NCBI GenBank assembly: GCA_026419785.1
Contig: JAODTK010000999.1
Coordinates: 434,001-498,000 of the forward strand
Reading direction: 5' to 3'
Length of the DNA: 64,000 nucleotides
From: Sclerodactyla briareus
Taxonomy: Eukaryota > Echinodermata > Holothuroidea > Dendrochirotida > Sclerodactylidae
The notes under the pieces were generated by a model. It saw nothing but the letters and a program-made list of their open reading frames with translations, had not been told where the DNA came from and did no database searches. The position numbers were made by a program, and so were the translations under genes. Positions 38,368 through 49,655 of the stretch are shown here, one piece after another; the first letter of the stretch is position 1, and each line of letters begins with the position of its first letter.

Positions 38368-38815
38368 CAATATCACAAATCGGAATCACTTCGCATGATA
38401 TGTGGTATGTCATAATACGAGTGTATTGCAGTACAAAGATTCTACAAAATACAAAACATCAGCCGATAACGACGTATACAATCGAAATATCACAGATAGG
38501 AATCATTTCCGACGTGATAGGATATGTCAGAATACAGGTATTGCTGTATAAGACTATAAAAAATACAAATCAACAGACGGTAACAATATCACAAAATGAA
38601 TCACTCCGACATGATAAGCGAAATGTAATAGTACGAGTGTATTGAGATAAGCTATACAAAATACAAACCATCAGCCGATAACGAACGGTATACAATAGCA
38701 ATATAGTACGAAGGAATCACTTCCGTATGATTGCGGAAATGTCATAACCGTAGGGTATTGCAGTATAAAATATTACAAAAATACAAGTAATCGGCCCGGA
38801 AACGAACTCACGATA
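38368..38815 (+). repeat. ~117-bp A+T-rich tandem repeat, four units
   Basis: The anchor 'atatcaca.a..ggaatcac' recurs near 38370, 38487, 38586 and 38703. Each unit contains 'catgata', 'aatgtcataatacgagtgta', 'ttgcagtataa', 'acaaaatacaaa' and 'cagccgataacga'. The composition switches abruptly from the GC-rich block on its left. Confidence 0.9.
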
Positions 38816-38969
38816 AGATGAGTTAACTTAGACTCCAAGCCAAGTTACCGAACAAAGTACCCCATTCCCCCGCTCTCACCCGTTTGTGGAACTTCCCTAG
38901 CGCGCGCGCGGAGAGACACACCCCCGGGTGAGAGGGACCAGGGAGGGAAGGGGAAAAACCCAAGGGAGG

Positions 38970-39000
38970 AGGGAGGAGGGGGGGGGGGGGGGGGGGGGGG
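38970..39000 (+). repeat. Poly-G tract of about 23 bases
   Basis: The run of G at 38978-39000 follows 'gggaggagggagga'. It is the longest of at least a dozen G or C tracts in the window. Confidence 0.9.
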
Positions 39001-39113
39001 CTCAGCAGGGAAAGCACCCGGACAACAGTCCAGCCCTACTGAACCTAACACCATAGGAGCCCACACAAGCGTGTGTTAGGCTACGGGGGAAGCCATGCAC
39101 ACCCTATTGATGC

Positions 39114-39356
39114 TTGGCGCAGCCTAGCGCAAAATATGGACTTACGCAAAACGGGATCGAGCGGGAGGGAAAAAAAATCCAAACCAATATCCACGCAAAC
39201 CGCCTAAGGAAACAGATCCTGATAGACGACGTCGAAGAAAATTCTCCTAGCAAGATTCTGATGTCGATTGAAAGCAGATGGGTGATTTTCGGCTTTGAAA
39301 AATCGATGAAATTCTACCAAGATGCTCAGAACTTAAAAGTAAACTGGCAAAATTAA
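39114..39356 (+). other. Open frame near the right end of the 5.7-kb element, unassigned
   Basis: An 80-codon frame in less GC-rich sequence ends with the stop at 39354-39356. Its last part reads ...KFYQDAQNLKVNWQN. The equivalent place in the copy at the window start can be read as ...LSQDAQCTKTLAKR, so a QDAQ-containing tail may be shared. Similarity is clearer in DNA than in protein. This could be the remnant of an element-encoded protein or chance. No family is recognised. Confidence 0.3.
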
Positions 39357-39487
39357 GAAGAGACGATAGGGTAGCCAGCCCAGACTACTGTTAAAAGTTG
39401 CCAGATGTTTCAACGGCGCGGAGGGTGGGGTGCAAAGTGGCATATGGGGTAAAAAGTTAAAAGAAAATACAAAGTTGAGTAAGTGAA

Positions 39488-41735
39488 ATTAGTTCCTCCT
39501 CTCATTACAGAAGAAACAAGGGTTTGACGCATTACAATTTCTTTCGCCATCTGTATTTAGTTCTATGCGCTCTGGCATAAACAGCCCTTCATAGAGGGCT
39601 AGCTCCTAGAAAGAGAGTAAAAAAAAATATAGATTCAGTTCAACTAATGCACTACAAAATGTGAATACACAATTGAGACATCCAGATACGGCAGTAGGCC
39701 ATATCAAATGTTTCCTGCACAAATGAATGACAAGCTGACACAGACGGTATAATTGAAAAGGTTTAACAATAGGTGACGCAGGAAATGGCTTCCGGTGTAT
39801 ACAGCCTGTTGGGCGATGAGAGCCTACATGAGTCTTGATGAAGACACCAATGGTGCTGTAGATCAGCAAACTTGACATTGGTCATGCATAAGAATTGTTC
39901 GTATTGCCCAAGATGACTTATCAGTAGTTATTAACAACCTAGTCAATCCGGACAACTTGAAATGAAGTTCAGACTTGATATAGTTTGCAGAAAAGAGTAA
40001 TTTTGGATTTTTTTTCTTTATGAGGATTGCTGAATTTGACCCCTAAATGAATACCAATTGACAAACAATACACGACTAGTGAGCGACTACATGCCATGAA
40101 ATTCATTTCAGAGTCATGTGCAGTTGTCACTATGAGGCCAATTAAAAACCTCAGTGTTTCCTGCTTCTTTAATAAATTCCCTCGGACCAGGGCCCATTCA
40201 TCCAGTGAACAGTTATCAAGGAACTCTGTGCTCCTTTATTTCTCACTTGTAATCAGTAAGGCTATGGATCGACATGGCCTGTATTTACCCAGGATGTTCT
40301 GCTCACCAGCTCTTCGAATTTCAAATGACCATAACGTGCACCCCGTACGGACATCAGTTTGCCTGAATTCAAAGGTGGACAGTTACCTAATAGATATCAC
40401 ACCATAAAAGTGTTTGCTTTTCACAACGTATGGTGTCATGATCATCCACAACACTGGCAAAGAACTGGAACACTTCTAGGCTACAGTATAGGTAAGTGCC
40501 AGTCTGCTTCGCTATGCAAGTCTCAACTTCCATTAATTGGTCACTTGAAATGTGACGATGGGGGGGAACAGGAAGGGGGAGGGGCTATCATAGTAACAGA
40601 GCAGCCACAACATAGGTACCTCAAAATTTAGCAACCCGACATAGCTTCCACATACATTTACCTCAGCTCTGTTCGGTGTGCATGCACACCAATGTTTGTT
40701 GTAGGGATAAAACGAGACACCCAATAGAATCCTCCAGCGGAACTGCGCCGCACTATTAAAATCTGAGAATACGCTGGTAGCTATCACACTGTGTTGGCTA
40801 TGTACACCCAACAGGGGGTCCTTAATTTCAAATAGGAGTTGCAAGTTTACATTAGATCTCAGGATACTCTAGCCCTATGAATTGATGTACAGAATATGGG
40901 CATGCCAAAACAACATTCATATCTCATTACTGCTCATTTGAAACAGAATATGCAATGTTATTTTACAGCTGGTTTAATTATGCATAGGTTACTGCAGTCT
41001 GTAGAAAGTTTGAATTTCAAGTTTTAAATCATACTGGTGAGCAATTTAGAATCCACAAAACTGAGATAAGCAGAACTATAACTGACAATGGGGGCAAAAC
41101 TTATGCGAGGACATATGTGATAATTCTTAGCATAGAAAATTATATGACTTGATAAGACTGCCCATTCTGCAACATGAAAACTTTCTTAAAATATCTGATG
41201 CCTGATTATGCTTTACAACAGCATGAACTTACACTCTCAGATAAGCTAGTGTTGCTGAAACAAAAATGTGGAAATTCTTTGAATTTTTTTTTGGCCTGCT
41301 ATATGGGCAACATCATGTTCAAAATAGATGCTTCACCAGCTCTTGAAAATGGCAAATTTTGTAATGTAAACTGTCAAAACATGATGAAACAACATGTTGT
41401 GGATGCCAACATTTCCCAATGCAAGCTTCAAATTGACCCTATCAGATTGGACTATTCCACTGCACCAGTTAAACTAGACATCGCCTGGCCTATGTCCATA
41501 TATATATTTGAGCAATCAGTGGGAGGCTATGTCATTCTCCTTTGTGTTTTGCAAAGGTAATATATAGCCTTAGTTGTGGTGTGCCAAAAGTATTGTCAAA
41601 GGTTTGCTATAGGCCCAAGGGTCCCCAAGTTTGTGACAGACTAAATCGCCAAAACGATCTTGTGATTTCCAAAACATGCAACTCAACGATAAAAATCTTC
41701 TGTCCAAAAAATTCAAAATGGTCACTGGGTGGGGT
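39488..41735. other. No gene recognised
   Basis: Plus-strand frame 41174-41560 (128 codons) and minus-strand frame 40533-40844 (103 codons) show no motif. No convincing exon was found. Confidence 0.45.
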
Positions 41736-41739
41736 CCCA

Positions 41740-42015
41740 TGAGGCGAACACGAAAGTTGGTCCCAAAACGATCACCATATTCCGAAACATGCAAATCAGC
41801 GATGAAAAAGTTTCGTCGAAATCCAAGCTGACTGCCCTTGTGGTGGTGCAGCGACGCCCACTTTCGAACTCATTCTGAGATTTTTGTCCGATAAATATGT
41901 GTGCAAAGTCAATCCTACAATTGGTTGGGGCGTATCGGTTAACAAGAAAATTATCTGGCGGCGGCAAAAACGGCCCGTCAACACAAAACCATAATACCAT
42001 ATGGGGATATAATTA
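41740..42015 (+). repeat. Family A, 3' portion with terminal hairpin
   Basis: Contains 'gcgacgcccactttcgaact' (also at 26703), 'aattggt.ggggcgtatcggt', then 'ggcggcggc' and the end 'ccataataccatatggggat'. The order and terminal structure agree with 26700-26910. Confidence 0.8.
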
Positions 42016-42284
42016 GGTAGTTGCATGCAGTGGGAGATTGGAACCCCAGTTACCAGAGATGAGCCCCCAAAATGGTAAATAACACAGCAAATGTAACATG
42101 TAAAAGTTGCAAAATTTCAAAACGTCATATTCCCAAAAAATCTTAAGATTTTGAGCCAAGAATTTAAAATAGACATCATATTTCATGATGAGCCAAACAA
42201 ACAAACAAACAAACAACAAACAAGTCATTGTGACCCTACTGATTACTGCTACCCTTGAGTATGTACCCACAACATGTGCAGCCC

Positions 42285-42835
42285 ATATTATGCACTTAGG
42301 CACATATCAAGACCTTTACTGACCCAGTGTACCTTCAAAATGATCAGGATCAAAAGGTGGATCACATCTACCAAGTTTGTGGAAATCCAACAAACTTTCA
42401 AAAATGCATGAAGTATCAAATTAGGACACATTAATGACCTCAGTGACCCCGACCACTTTAAATTTCTCAGGAACCATGGAAGACCACAACAGCAGTTTCG
42501 TGAAAATCGAAGGAACAGAAAATCACATAAATTATGCAGGTAGACCACTTAATCGCATATTTTAGGTAAAAAATCTAATCAGTCATCTTTTTTTTTTTTA
42601 CTGTCATCGGGTCCTACATGCAAAACTAATCACTGTAGCACATACAGTTCTGCGTAATCGTGCTGACGAAGTTAAAACAATAAATTACAGAAAATAAGCT
42701 AATACCCAACTTAATTAATGACTTTGCTGCCCAAAATCAATCAGATCGAGTTACACCCATCCCGTGCTACACACAACATGCGTCATTATCGGCCTACGGT
42801 TTGTGAGAAATCCTGCAAAACGAGAAGTGTGACAT

Positions 42836-42867
<32 letters not shown>

Positions 42868-42915
42868 GCCATAGGACCACTAAGTCTCTCCTGAATTTCA
42901 TTAAGCGAGACAAGA
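42285..42915 (+). repeat. Family B, truncated copy
   Basis: Starts within the body ('tatgcacttaggcaca') and carries 'ccaagtttgtggaaatcca', 'aaatctaatcagtcat', 'aataagctaataccca', 'gtgctacacacaa', a CA tract (42837-42867), 'ggaccactaagtctctcctg' and 'gcgagaca'. It has the same layout as the copy at 20.7 kb but without the insert. Confidence 0.85.
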
Positions 42916-43129
42916 AACACAGAATTGACCAATTGAAATATAAAACTAGAGCACCAGGGTGCTGTACTTAGCTCAAACGTTTTAAATGTACCAAGGAGGA
43001 ATTGCACAATAGTGATAAATGTCAAGTCATGAGGCTAAGGAGGCAAATTGAAACAATGGCCTATATTCTGCCCCTTTACGACTTGACATATGATCTTCAT
43101 TATGGCCCAAAGATTCTTACAGTCATAAC

Positions 43130-44050
43130 CCTATTCAACATAATGGAACACGGGGCCCACAGTGAAACTGGGCCTTAAGGGCCTAAGCCCGGGCACATAA
43201 GGTACAACTATGAGACCACCATATGGACTGAACATCAGCACTTGTGCAAGAGAATTTGTAGGAGATACAAATTTGCAGTATTCCATATATGGGCCAGAGG
43301 GTTCCAAATTCCAGAAACACCTCAAGGGCCCTCTATCAAGGACATTACATTTAAGTTTGGAGAAAATCATTTGAAGTTTGTGGGAGGAGAAGGCATTTCA
43401 AGTACCATTGTGTGAAAATTTCATGAAATGGGTCCACGGGGCCCAAGTAGGACCTTGGGACCGAAAATTCCTGAACACCCTCAAAGGTACAGCTATTAGC
43501 CCACAATAGACAATGTCAGCACCTGTGCAACAAAATTCGTAAGAGGAGAAGCATTTTGCATAATTCCACGATGATGGGCCTAGGGCCAAACTGGGCGAGG
43601 CATTTCAAGTAGCATTGGGTGAAATTTCATAAAAAGGGACCTCGGGCCCAAGTGGGACTTGGACCAAAAATCCTGAACACCACGAAGGTATGGCTGTTAG
43701 ACAACATTATGACGAACTTCAGCACTGCTGCACAAAAATTTGTAGGAGGAGAGACTATGTTGAAATTTCACAATAATACCATACGGAGCCTTTAAGACTT
43801 TGACACTGACTTCACAAAGTCAAACAGGTCCCATGGGTCATGAACATTGTGTCCAAGTTTGGTCGACATCCATTACAGAATGAATGTTTGGGGGCCAGAA
43901 GGCAATCATTGACACCACTGGACGACGGACGGCGGACGGACGGACGACGGACGGACGGACGGCACGAGCGGACGGACAGACAGACAGACAGGACAGATCA
44001 GCTAGATAAGATAGGTGACATGCAAACGCCCATAGCTCAACAAGAATAGC
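43130..44050 (+). repeat. Family C dispersed repeat, plus orientation
   Basis: Three or four internal units of about 220-240 bp share 'cagcac.tgtgcaa.a.aat', 'gtaggaggaga', 'gggcccaagt.gggaccttgg' and 'tcctgaacaccctcaaggt'. The right end is a GGAC-rich tract (43921-43992) that becomes a 'gacagacaga' repeat and then 'catagctcaacaagaatagc'. An inverted, longer relative lies at 57.9-59.1 kb. Confidence 0.8.
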
Positions 44051-44189
44051 TGGTTTGAAGCAAAAAAAAAAAAGAGATAATGACAAGTACGGTACTGCAA
44101 ACCTACTCATACTGACAAACAGCATGTACACCCGAGTACAACATTTAGTTTACAGGAGTATAGAACAACACATATTGTGCACCCTAACC

Positions 44190-44490
44190 ATTTCTGCCAG
44201 GGCCCCATTACTTGTGTGAGCGCCCTAGGTGGTGGTCATAAATCAATTTGGGGGCCCTCCCAACATGATCTTCTCCACAAGAATCCTTGGTGCACAACTA
44301 ATGGGTTTTTTTTGCAGACGTTTATACCATCAGCCATATCATCAAAGTTACCAACAAAGGTGTCCATGGAGAGGAGTATCTCACTATCAATTTGCAGCGA
44401 TGTGCAAAATTTGCATAGTAAAAACTGAAAAAAGCAAAAGGGCTCAGTGATTTCTTGACTCATTTCTGAAAACCTATGGCCAGCCACCAG
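44190..44490 (-). other. Unassigned stretch sharing a phrase with 3.5 kb
   Basis: The plus-strand phrase around 44434-44484 ('caaaagggctcagtgatttc' and following) resembles 3490-3540 ('caaaaggcttagtgattcct'). On the minus strand a possible acceptor 'ttttttcag' at about 44427 precedes a frame reading SLQIDSEILLSMDTFVGNF. This could be an exon or part of a repeat. I do not recognise the product. Confidence 0.25.
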
Positions 44491-44849
44491 GATGAATGAA
44501 ATTGTACAAGCTCATCATGGGCAACATTATGGCACTCCTGACCATTGTCCAGAAAAATGATGCTATCATAATCACCAGGGTCCCTGCACTCTTGAATAAC
44601 AAGGCCTCGCCAAAAAGTGTCTCATCGCCTGTTGCGCGATCGGTGGTTTGTATGATTCACTACACAACCAACCACATTTCATGCAGACCATCCTCATGTC
44701 AAACGAACATCACATATTTTCACACATAACCCATACACACTTCCCCAGGTAAGAAGAGAGGAACAAAATGTTCAAGTATTTTTGTAGGTCTGATGACTAA
44801 TCAAACTGTGGGTAAGAGAGGGTTTGCTTGGGGCAGCTATAACAGGCGG

Positions 44850-45680
44850 TAAAAATGTCACAGAGCTATGGTTTACTCGTTCCTCATGCCTATTCAACAG
44901 AGCTAGTATCTGATGGAATTCATCAAATGCCTGAACATAACACATCAGCATCCATAAAATGTTTAACAGACCATACCTACTGAGTTTGGCGAAATTCTTA
45001 CCACGTTGGAAATTGGTAATAAATTATGCGAATGAGGCCCATACAATGACCTCTACTACCCCAGCTGTACCTTAAAAATGATCAAGATCAAAGATGGATC
45101 ACATCTACCAAAGTTTTGTGGAAATCCACCAAACTTTCAAAATTTGCAAACGGTGCAATTAGCCACATTAAATGACCTCCAGTGACCCCAACTTTACTTT
45201 TAAAATTCTTTTCTCAGGACCAGGTAGACCACCTCCACCAAGTTTTGTGAAAATCCCCGACTAACGTGAAAAATTTTCCATAAATTCTGCAAATTAATTA
45301 TCCACTTAATTATCATAATTTTAGGCTGAAAATCTAATCAGTTCATCTACCTGTCATCCAGGTCCTACATGCCAAACTAACATCACTGTAGCACATACGT
45401 GTCTTGCGTAATCTTGCTACGAGCTTAAACAATAATTACACATAAAATAAGCTAATACCCAACTTACATGTAAATTTGATGACTTTGCTGCCCAAAATCT
45501 AAATCAGATCGTTACACCCAACCCCGGCTACACACAAAATTTGTCAGTCCCAATCGGCCTCAACGGTTTGTGAGATATCCTGCTGCAAGAAAGTGTGACA
45601 TACCCACCACACGCGCCGCGCCCAAAGTGACCTCTGAGTCTCCTTCTTAATTTCATTCAGGTGAGACCAAAACTACACAC
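44850..45680 (+). repeat. Family B, nearly full copy
   Basis: Begins with 'gctatggtttactcgttcct', as the copy at 20.9 kb does, and has 'gagtttggcgaaattctta' once, so the head duplication is absent. It continues through the family B body. The CA tract has decayed to 'acccaccacacgcgccgcgc' and the end reads 'aatttcattcaggtgagac'. Confidence 0.85.
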
Positions 45681-45689
45681 TATTTCAAC

Positions 45690-45890
45690 TAATTTCAACT
45701 TTTTTTTTTCCAACAAGGGTTCTCCAACTTCGGCCGCTGTTGACCTCTCATGAGCTTCTCCCATCCAGGAGGGATCGAGTTATCGGTTTACAAGCCGGGT
45801 TTCATATACACATACATACATACAAACATAAACACCTCAGCCATCCCCTCTGGAGATGATCGGGTCAGATTTTCCATTCCCCTGATTCAC
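45690..45890 (+). repeat. Fragment of the 310-bp repeat family
   Basis: 'cttctcccatccaggaggga', 'gagttatcggtttacaagcc' and a (CATA)n stretch, followed by 'cctcagccatcccctctgga', resemble the unit boundary of the 7.1-9.0 kb array, here without tandem copies. Confidence 0.55.
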
Positions 45891-47485
45891 ATTGTATAGT
45901 CAGATTACCACTTAATATCCCTTTGGTTCAACCACCAATGTCCACAATCGTTCAGGAGAAGAACCAGCTATTTTGGGCTTGGCTGCCTTCCCCTTGCCTA
46001 TATCCCGGCAAGCCTATGTTACTGCTTGAAATGTCTGTTTCGGAGAAAACCGACCAGGACGAAAACTCACTCACGGAACGACCCACGGATTGAAATCACA
46101 ACCTGCTGGTGGACGATCATTTGGGGGGTCTCTGGCTATTGACAGAATTTGGTGGCCCATAATTCCTGTACTCCTGAAATCCCCACCATTTGTTACAATT
46201 ACCTGATTGCTCTTTGGCAATGCTCTAGGGCTCTAAAGTCAATAATTCTGCTAAATTTTCTCTTCACATTTCACTATCTATGTCCTGCTCATCCTCACCC
46301 CATATTTAATCAGTTTTACACTCCAATGATGTCGTCCAGCACTGAGGCATGTTGAACACAAAAAATGCTTCAGGTCCTAAGAGCATTCCCAATTGAGCCC
46401 CTAAAATGGGCTCTCTCCTTAAATTGTGTCACTCCCTCAAAAAGTAACATCCATTATGTTTGATAGGATGTTACCGTTCCTGAGTGGAACCATACCCATG
46501 TTGTCCCATACCCTAGTAGGGTGGCAAAGTCCAACACCCCTAATACGGACGGATTGCCATCAGCTCAGTTTTTTTTTTCCAAAGTTAATATCATACTTTT
46601 GGGTTTCCATGGTGGTATGTAAACGTGTGTACCAGACATTCATTCGTAAAGCTGGTGCAGGGTCGCGAAATGCTCCTCAAATGAGCAAGAATCTGCTACA
46701 GCACTTTTGGAAGTGCATGGCATTCGTTTCAAAACTATAGACCAGACATACACGGTTTTCCACAAGCACTCACTCTCCCCAAATTCTACACCAAATGTCA
46801 GGAGTGTGGCCTATTTTCAAATGCTGGTACCAGATATACGGCATCCTATACAGTTTACATGTGGCCTATTCATCCCGCTGGCCAAACAAGCCAGCCAGCG
46901 TCTCATACGGTAGGGGCAATGAATACGTAATATCTGTGTTAAACAGTGCTGGAGGACTCAAGGGACTCAAGTCCCCATTTTTCGATGACTCGGGACCAAA
47001 GTTCATGACTTCGGGACATCGACCCAAAGGACTTGGGTCCTGATCCGAGTCCGCTATTTTCACGAATACAGAACTGATTTTACGATCTTATGAGACAACC
47101 AAATAATACACGCACAACACTCTGCCAATAAGTAGCCTAAACTTTTCACACATACTTCCGACTGTCCATGTCTGAATTCAGAAGGGAAATTACTCATTCT
47201 CAGACGCTCACATGTTTTATGGTCAATTACTAGATACTATATACTGCGAAGAGAATACTGAACATTGTGCGAAAGTTTACTATACTGTAACCCCACTCCC
47301 CCAAAAATGTTTGCATTCAAATTCAGCATGGATAAATATATCCTTAAAATTTGTGAAACAAAAATTCAAATACATGTGATACTTACTACGAAACATTACA
47401 GCATCCGTTCCTGTTTATAGTGATACTTACGCGACCATTAACACACCTGGGAAATGCTCAACAATCTGTTTTGGGGAAACTATAG
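45891..47485. other. No gene recognised
   Basis: Short frames only. Around 46950-47050 the words 'gactcaagggactcaagtcc' and 'gactcgggacc' form a small inverted-repeat cluster. Similar 'gactcgagtc' wording appears near 48770 and 63800. Confidence 0.45.
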
Positions 47486-47489
47486 CCAC

Positions 47490-47915
47490 AATCCCACCCT
47501 GCCAAAAGTAGTTGGACAAACTGCACGTACTATGCCACAGCTCCCTGCCCCTCAATTCCATGTTGAATTTTATTAGTGTCATCCCATCTTAAGAACAATT
47601 CCCCAACAATGAAACAGGGGGAGGGGGTCTGTTTTACATGGCCTCTTGCCAAATTGACTGTCGCACGCTCCAAATGGAATACGGTATTACAGGAATATTG
47701 GGGGGGATTCAATCCCCGCCAAAAGTATTGGAACAAAACTGCCACAAGTACTGCCACACCTCGCCCCCAATTCATGTTGAAAGTCCATCAGTGTAATTCT
47801 ACTATCCTAAGACACTTCCCCAACAGGGGGAGGCGGAGGGGGTCTGTTACAACAAACGGCCTCCTGCCAAATAGACTGTCGGCAGCTCCAATACGTGTAT
47901 TACGGGAAGATTGTG
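47490..47915 (+). repeat. ~215-bp tandem repeat, two units
   Basis: Units at about 47490-47700 and 47701-47915 share 'gccaaaagta.ttgga.caaa', 'ctgccaca', 'attc.atgttgaa', 'cttccccaaca', 'gggggagg.ggtctgtt', 'cctcttgccaaat.gactgtc' and 'gctccaaat'. A third, short echo follows at about 47930-47985. Confidence 0.85.
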
Positions 47916-49655
47916 CAAAGTGCAACAATTTTGGTGGGATTGTAGCTTTCATTTCACCTTGCCAGTGTAATTTTAGTATATTGGATATTGTTCTTAACTA
48001 CAGTATATGCTTTTCATATTTGTTATCGTATCTGACAGTGGGAATCTTCACCTTTTCCGCGTACATGGTAACTCCCTGAGAATAGTTCATGACGGAAGTT
48101 ACTGGCAGGCAGTGTAATTCTCTGTGATTTATTGGGGGGTTGCAATTCTTTTGCCCCCCGCAAACACTTGTCAGATAACGCTTTTGATATCGCTTAATCG
48201 ATATGTGTCAACTCATTTTATTAATGTGGCATAGATATTGAATTGTGAGATAGTGAATAAATAATGTATGATGTGCATGAAAAGAATTATAAAAAAAAGA
48301 ATAAAAAGGCAGATAATGTGGAAGAAAGCAATTTCATTCTCTCTGCTTTTCAATGCTACTGTAGATAATCTGGCAATCGTATTTCATCAGCACACAACCA
48401 ATTTCATTTCGAATTGAATATTTTTTCATGGAATTGCCTATTGCTCCAGGGAGCCCAGCCTACAACGCCCATCAATTGTGTTGCAACTCGCACCGAAACT
48501 CTAGTCATTACGTCCTTGAGTCCTTCGCATGCTCGGCTCATCAGAGAAAAACCATTTAGACCTCTGATTTTCATACCTGTCATGAGTTAAGACCAGCCCA
48601 GTCCTCTATTTAAAGCCTGTTAATGTCAGTATCATTGGAATCAGTAGGCCGCTGCATGTAAAACATTGCCTGGTATATAGCACAACTTAGCAAGTAATAC
48701 AGCAGATGTTGAGTTATACCTTAAACTACATAAATGTTAGATAAGTACAGGTCAAATATGCATAAGGACTCAAGGACTACTAAGAGAACTCCCGCCAATG
48801 ACTCGGACTCAGGATCGATGAGATAGAGATAGAGGCTTCATGGAGTGAAAGGAAGCTCAGATAGCCTTGCAAAAGGAGAGGACCCACTATAGATAGGAAA
48901 ATATTCAATAAAACACTGGAAAAAACCGATAACCACAAGCTCTTCGACAACAACCGACACCCGGACCCTCATCAGTCTAACGGTTAGAACGATTGGTGTC
49001 TTGTTCAATCGCCCTGGCATACGCGTATTACAACCTCTAGTTGTTTGTACATGTATCATCTGACTGTAATCCTCACATCGTCTAATTTAGCATGTAATCT
49101 TGCTTCAAATATTGTAAAGCTGCCAATCACTCATTCTTCTCAAGCGTTGTCAATGGTAAAACTGTATCAACGCCGCCAGTACATAATCGGGCCTCGTGGA
49201 GTTTTGGGCCCTTGATTTAAATTATTGCCACTGCTAACAAACACAAACCATCGCAGCGTGGTGGCAAGTCCGGGGTATGGAGACGACATACTAGTTGGAA
49301 AAAAAAAAAAGTTTGCCATAATGGCGCATAAATTAACACGATTAGTCATCATCCCCGCGCGTGTCTTCTCAATACTACCATAGGAAAAACCTTCTTTTAC
49401 AGTTCTAAACAGACCTCGATGTCGGGGTTCATACCCCTGGATCCTGCAGTTGGATGGAGTAGATTTGTAGCTATAAAACGTTCGATGTTCTGAAAAAATT
49501 TCTGGAAAGCAAGATTAGTTCACGAGTCTTGAACGAACTAGATTCTCAGGTGTAACACCAGTGTCGGCACCGACAGCAGTGTCACTCCTTCTCAAACTGA
49601 TATCAACAGGGATCATGTAGGATTCATTAATATGGGGAACACTCGGGGTGAATTA
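47916..49655. other. No gene recognised
   Basis: No exon with a recognisable product. A weak tRNA-like pair of boxes is present at 48974-49010 (see findings). Confidence 0.45.

Larger units (their letters stand above)
33805..39487. mobile_element. 5.7-kb GC-rich TIR element filled with tandem arrays
   Basis: The left end reads 'ttcacttactcaacttaccc' from 33805. The right end, read in reverse complement from 39487, starts 'ttcacttactcaacttt' and, after a short insert, rejoins the left end at 'ttaccccatat.g.cactttgcacc'. The interior is strongly GC-rich up to about 38350, whereas the surroundings are A+T-rich. It is a patchwork of tandem arrays with different periods (listed separately). I find no transposase, DDE or reverse-transcriptase motif. 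A second right end at 1-208 shows this is a dispersed family. Alternatives are an rDNA-spacer-like segment caught between two TIR ends, or a large non-autonomous transposon. Confidence 0.7.

Noticed and set aside
33805..39487. Presence of rRNA genes
   Set aside because: The arrays resemble an rDNA spacer, but no 18S, 5.8S or 28S core sequence was recognised anywhere in the window.
41174..41560. 128-codon plus-strand frame as a gene
   Set aside because: It has no domain, no exon signals and no similarity I can name. Such lengths occur by chance in 64 kb.
44236..44487. Minus-strand exon belonging to the candidate PLC-beta gene
   Set aside because: The translated segment (SEILLSMDTFVGNF) does not resemble any PLC-beta region, and part of it matches a phrase near 3.5 kb.
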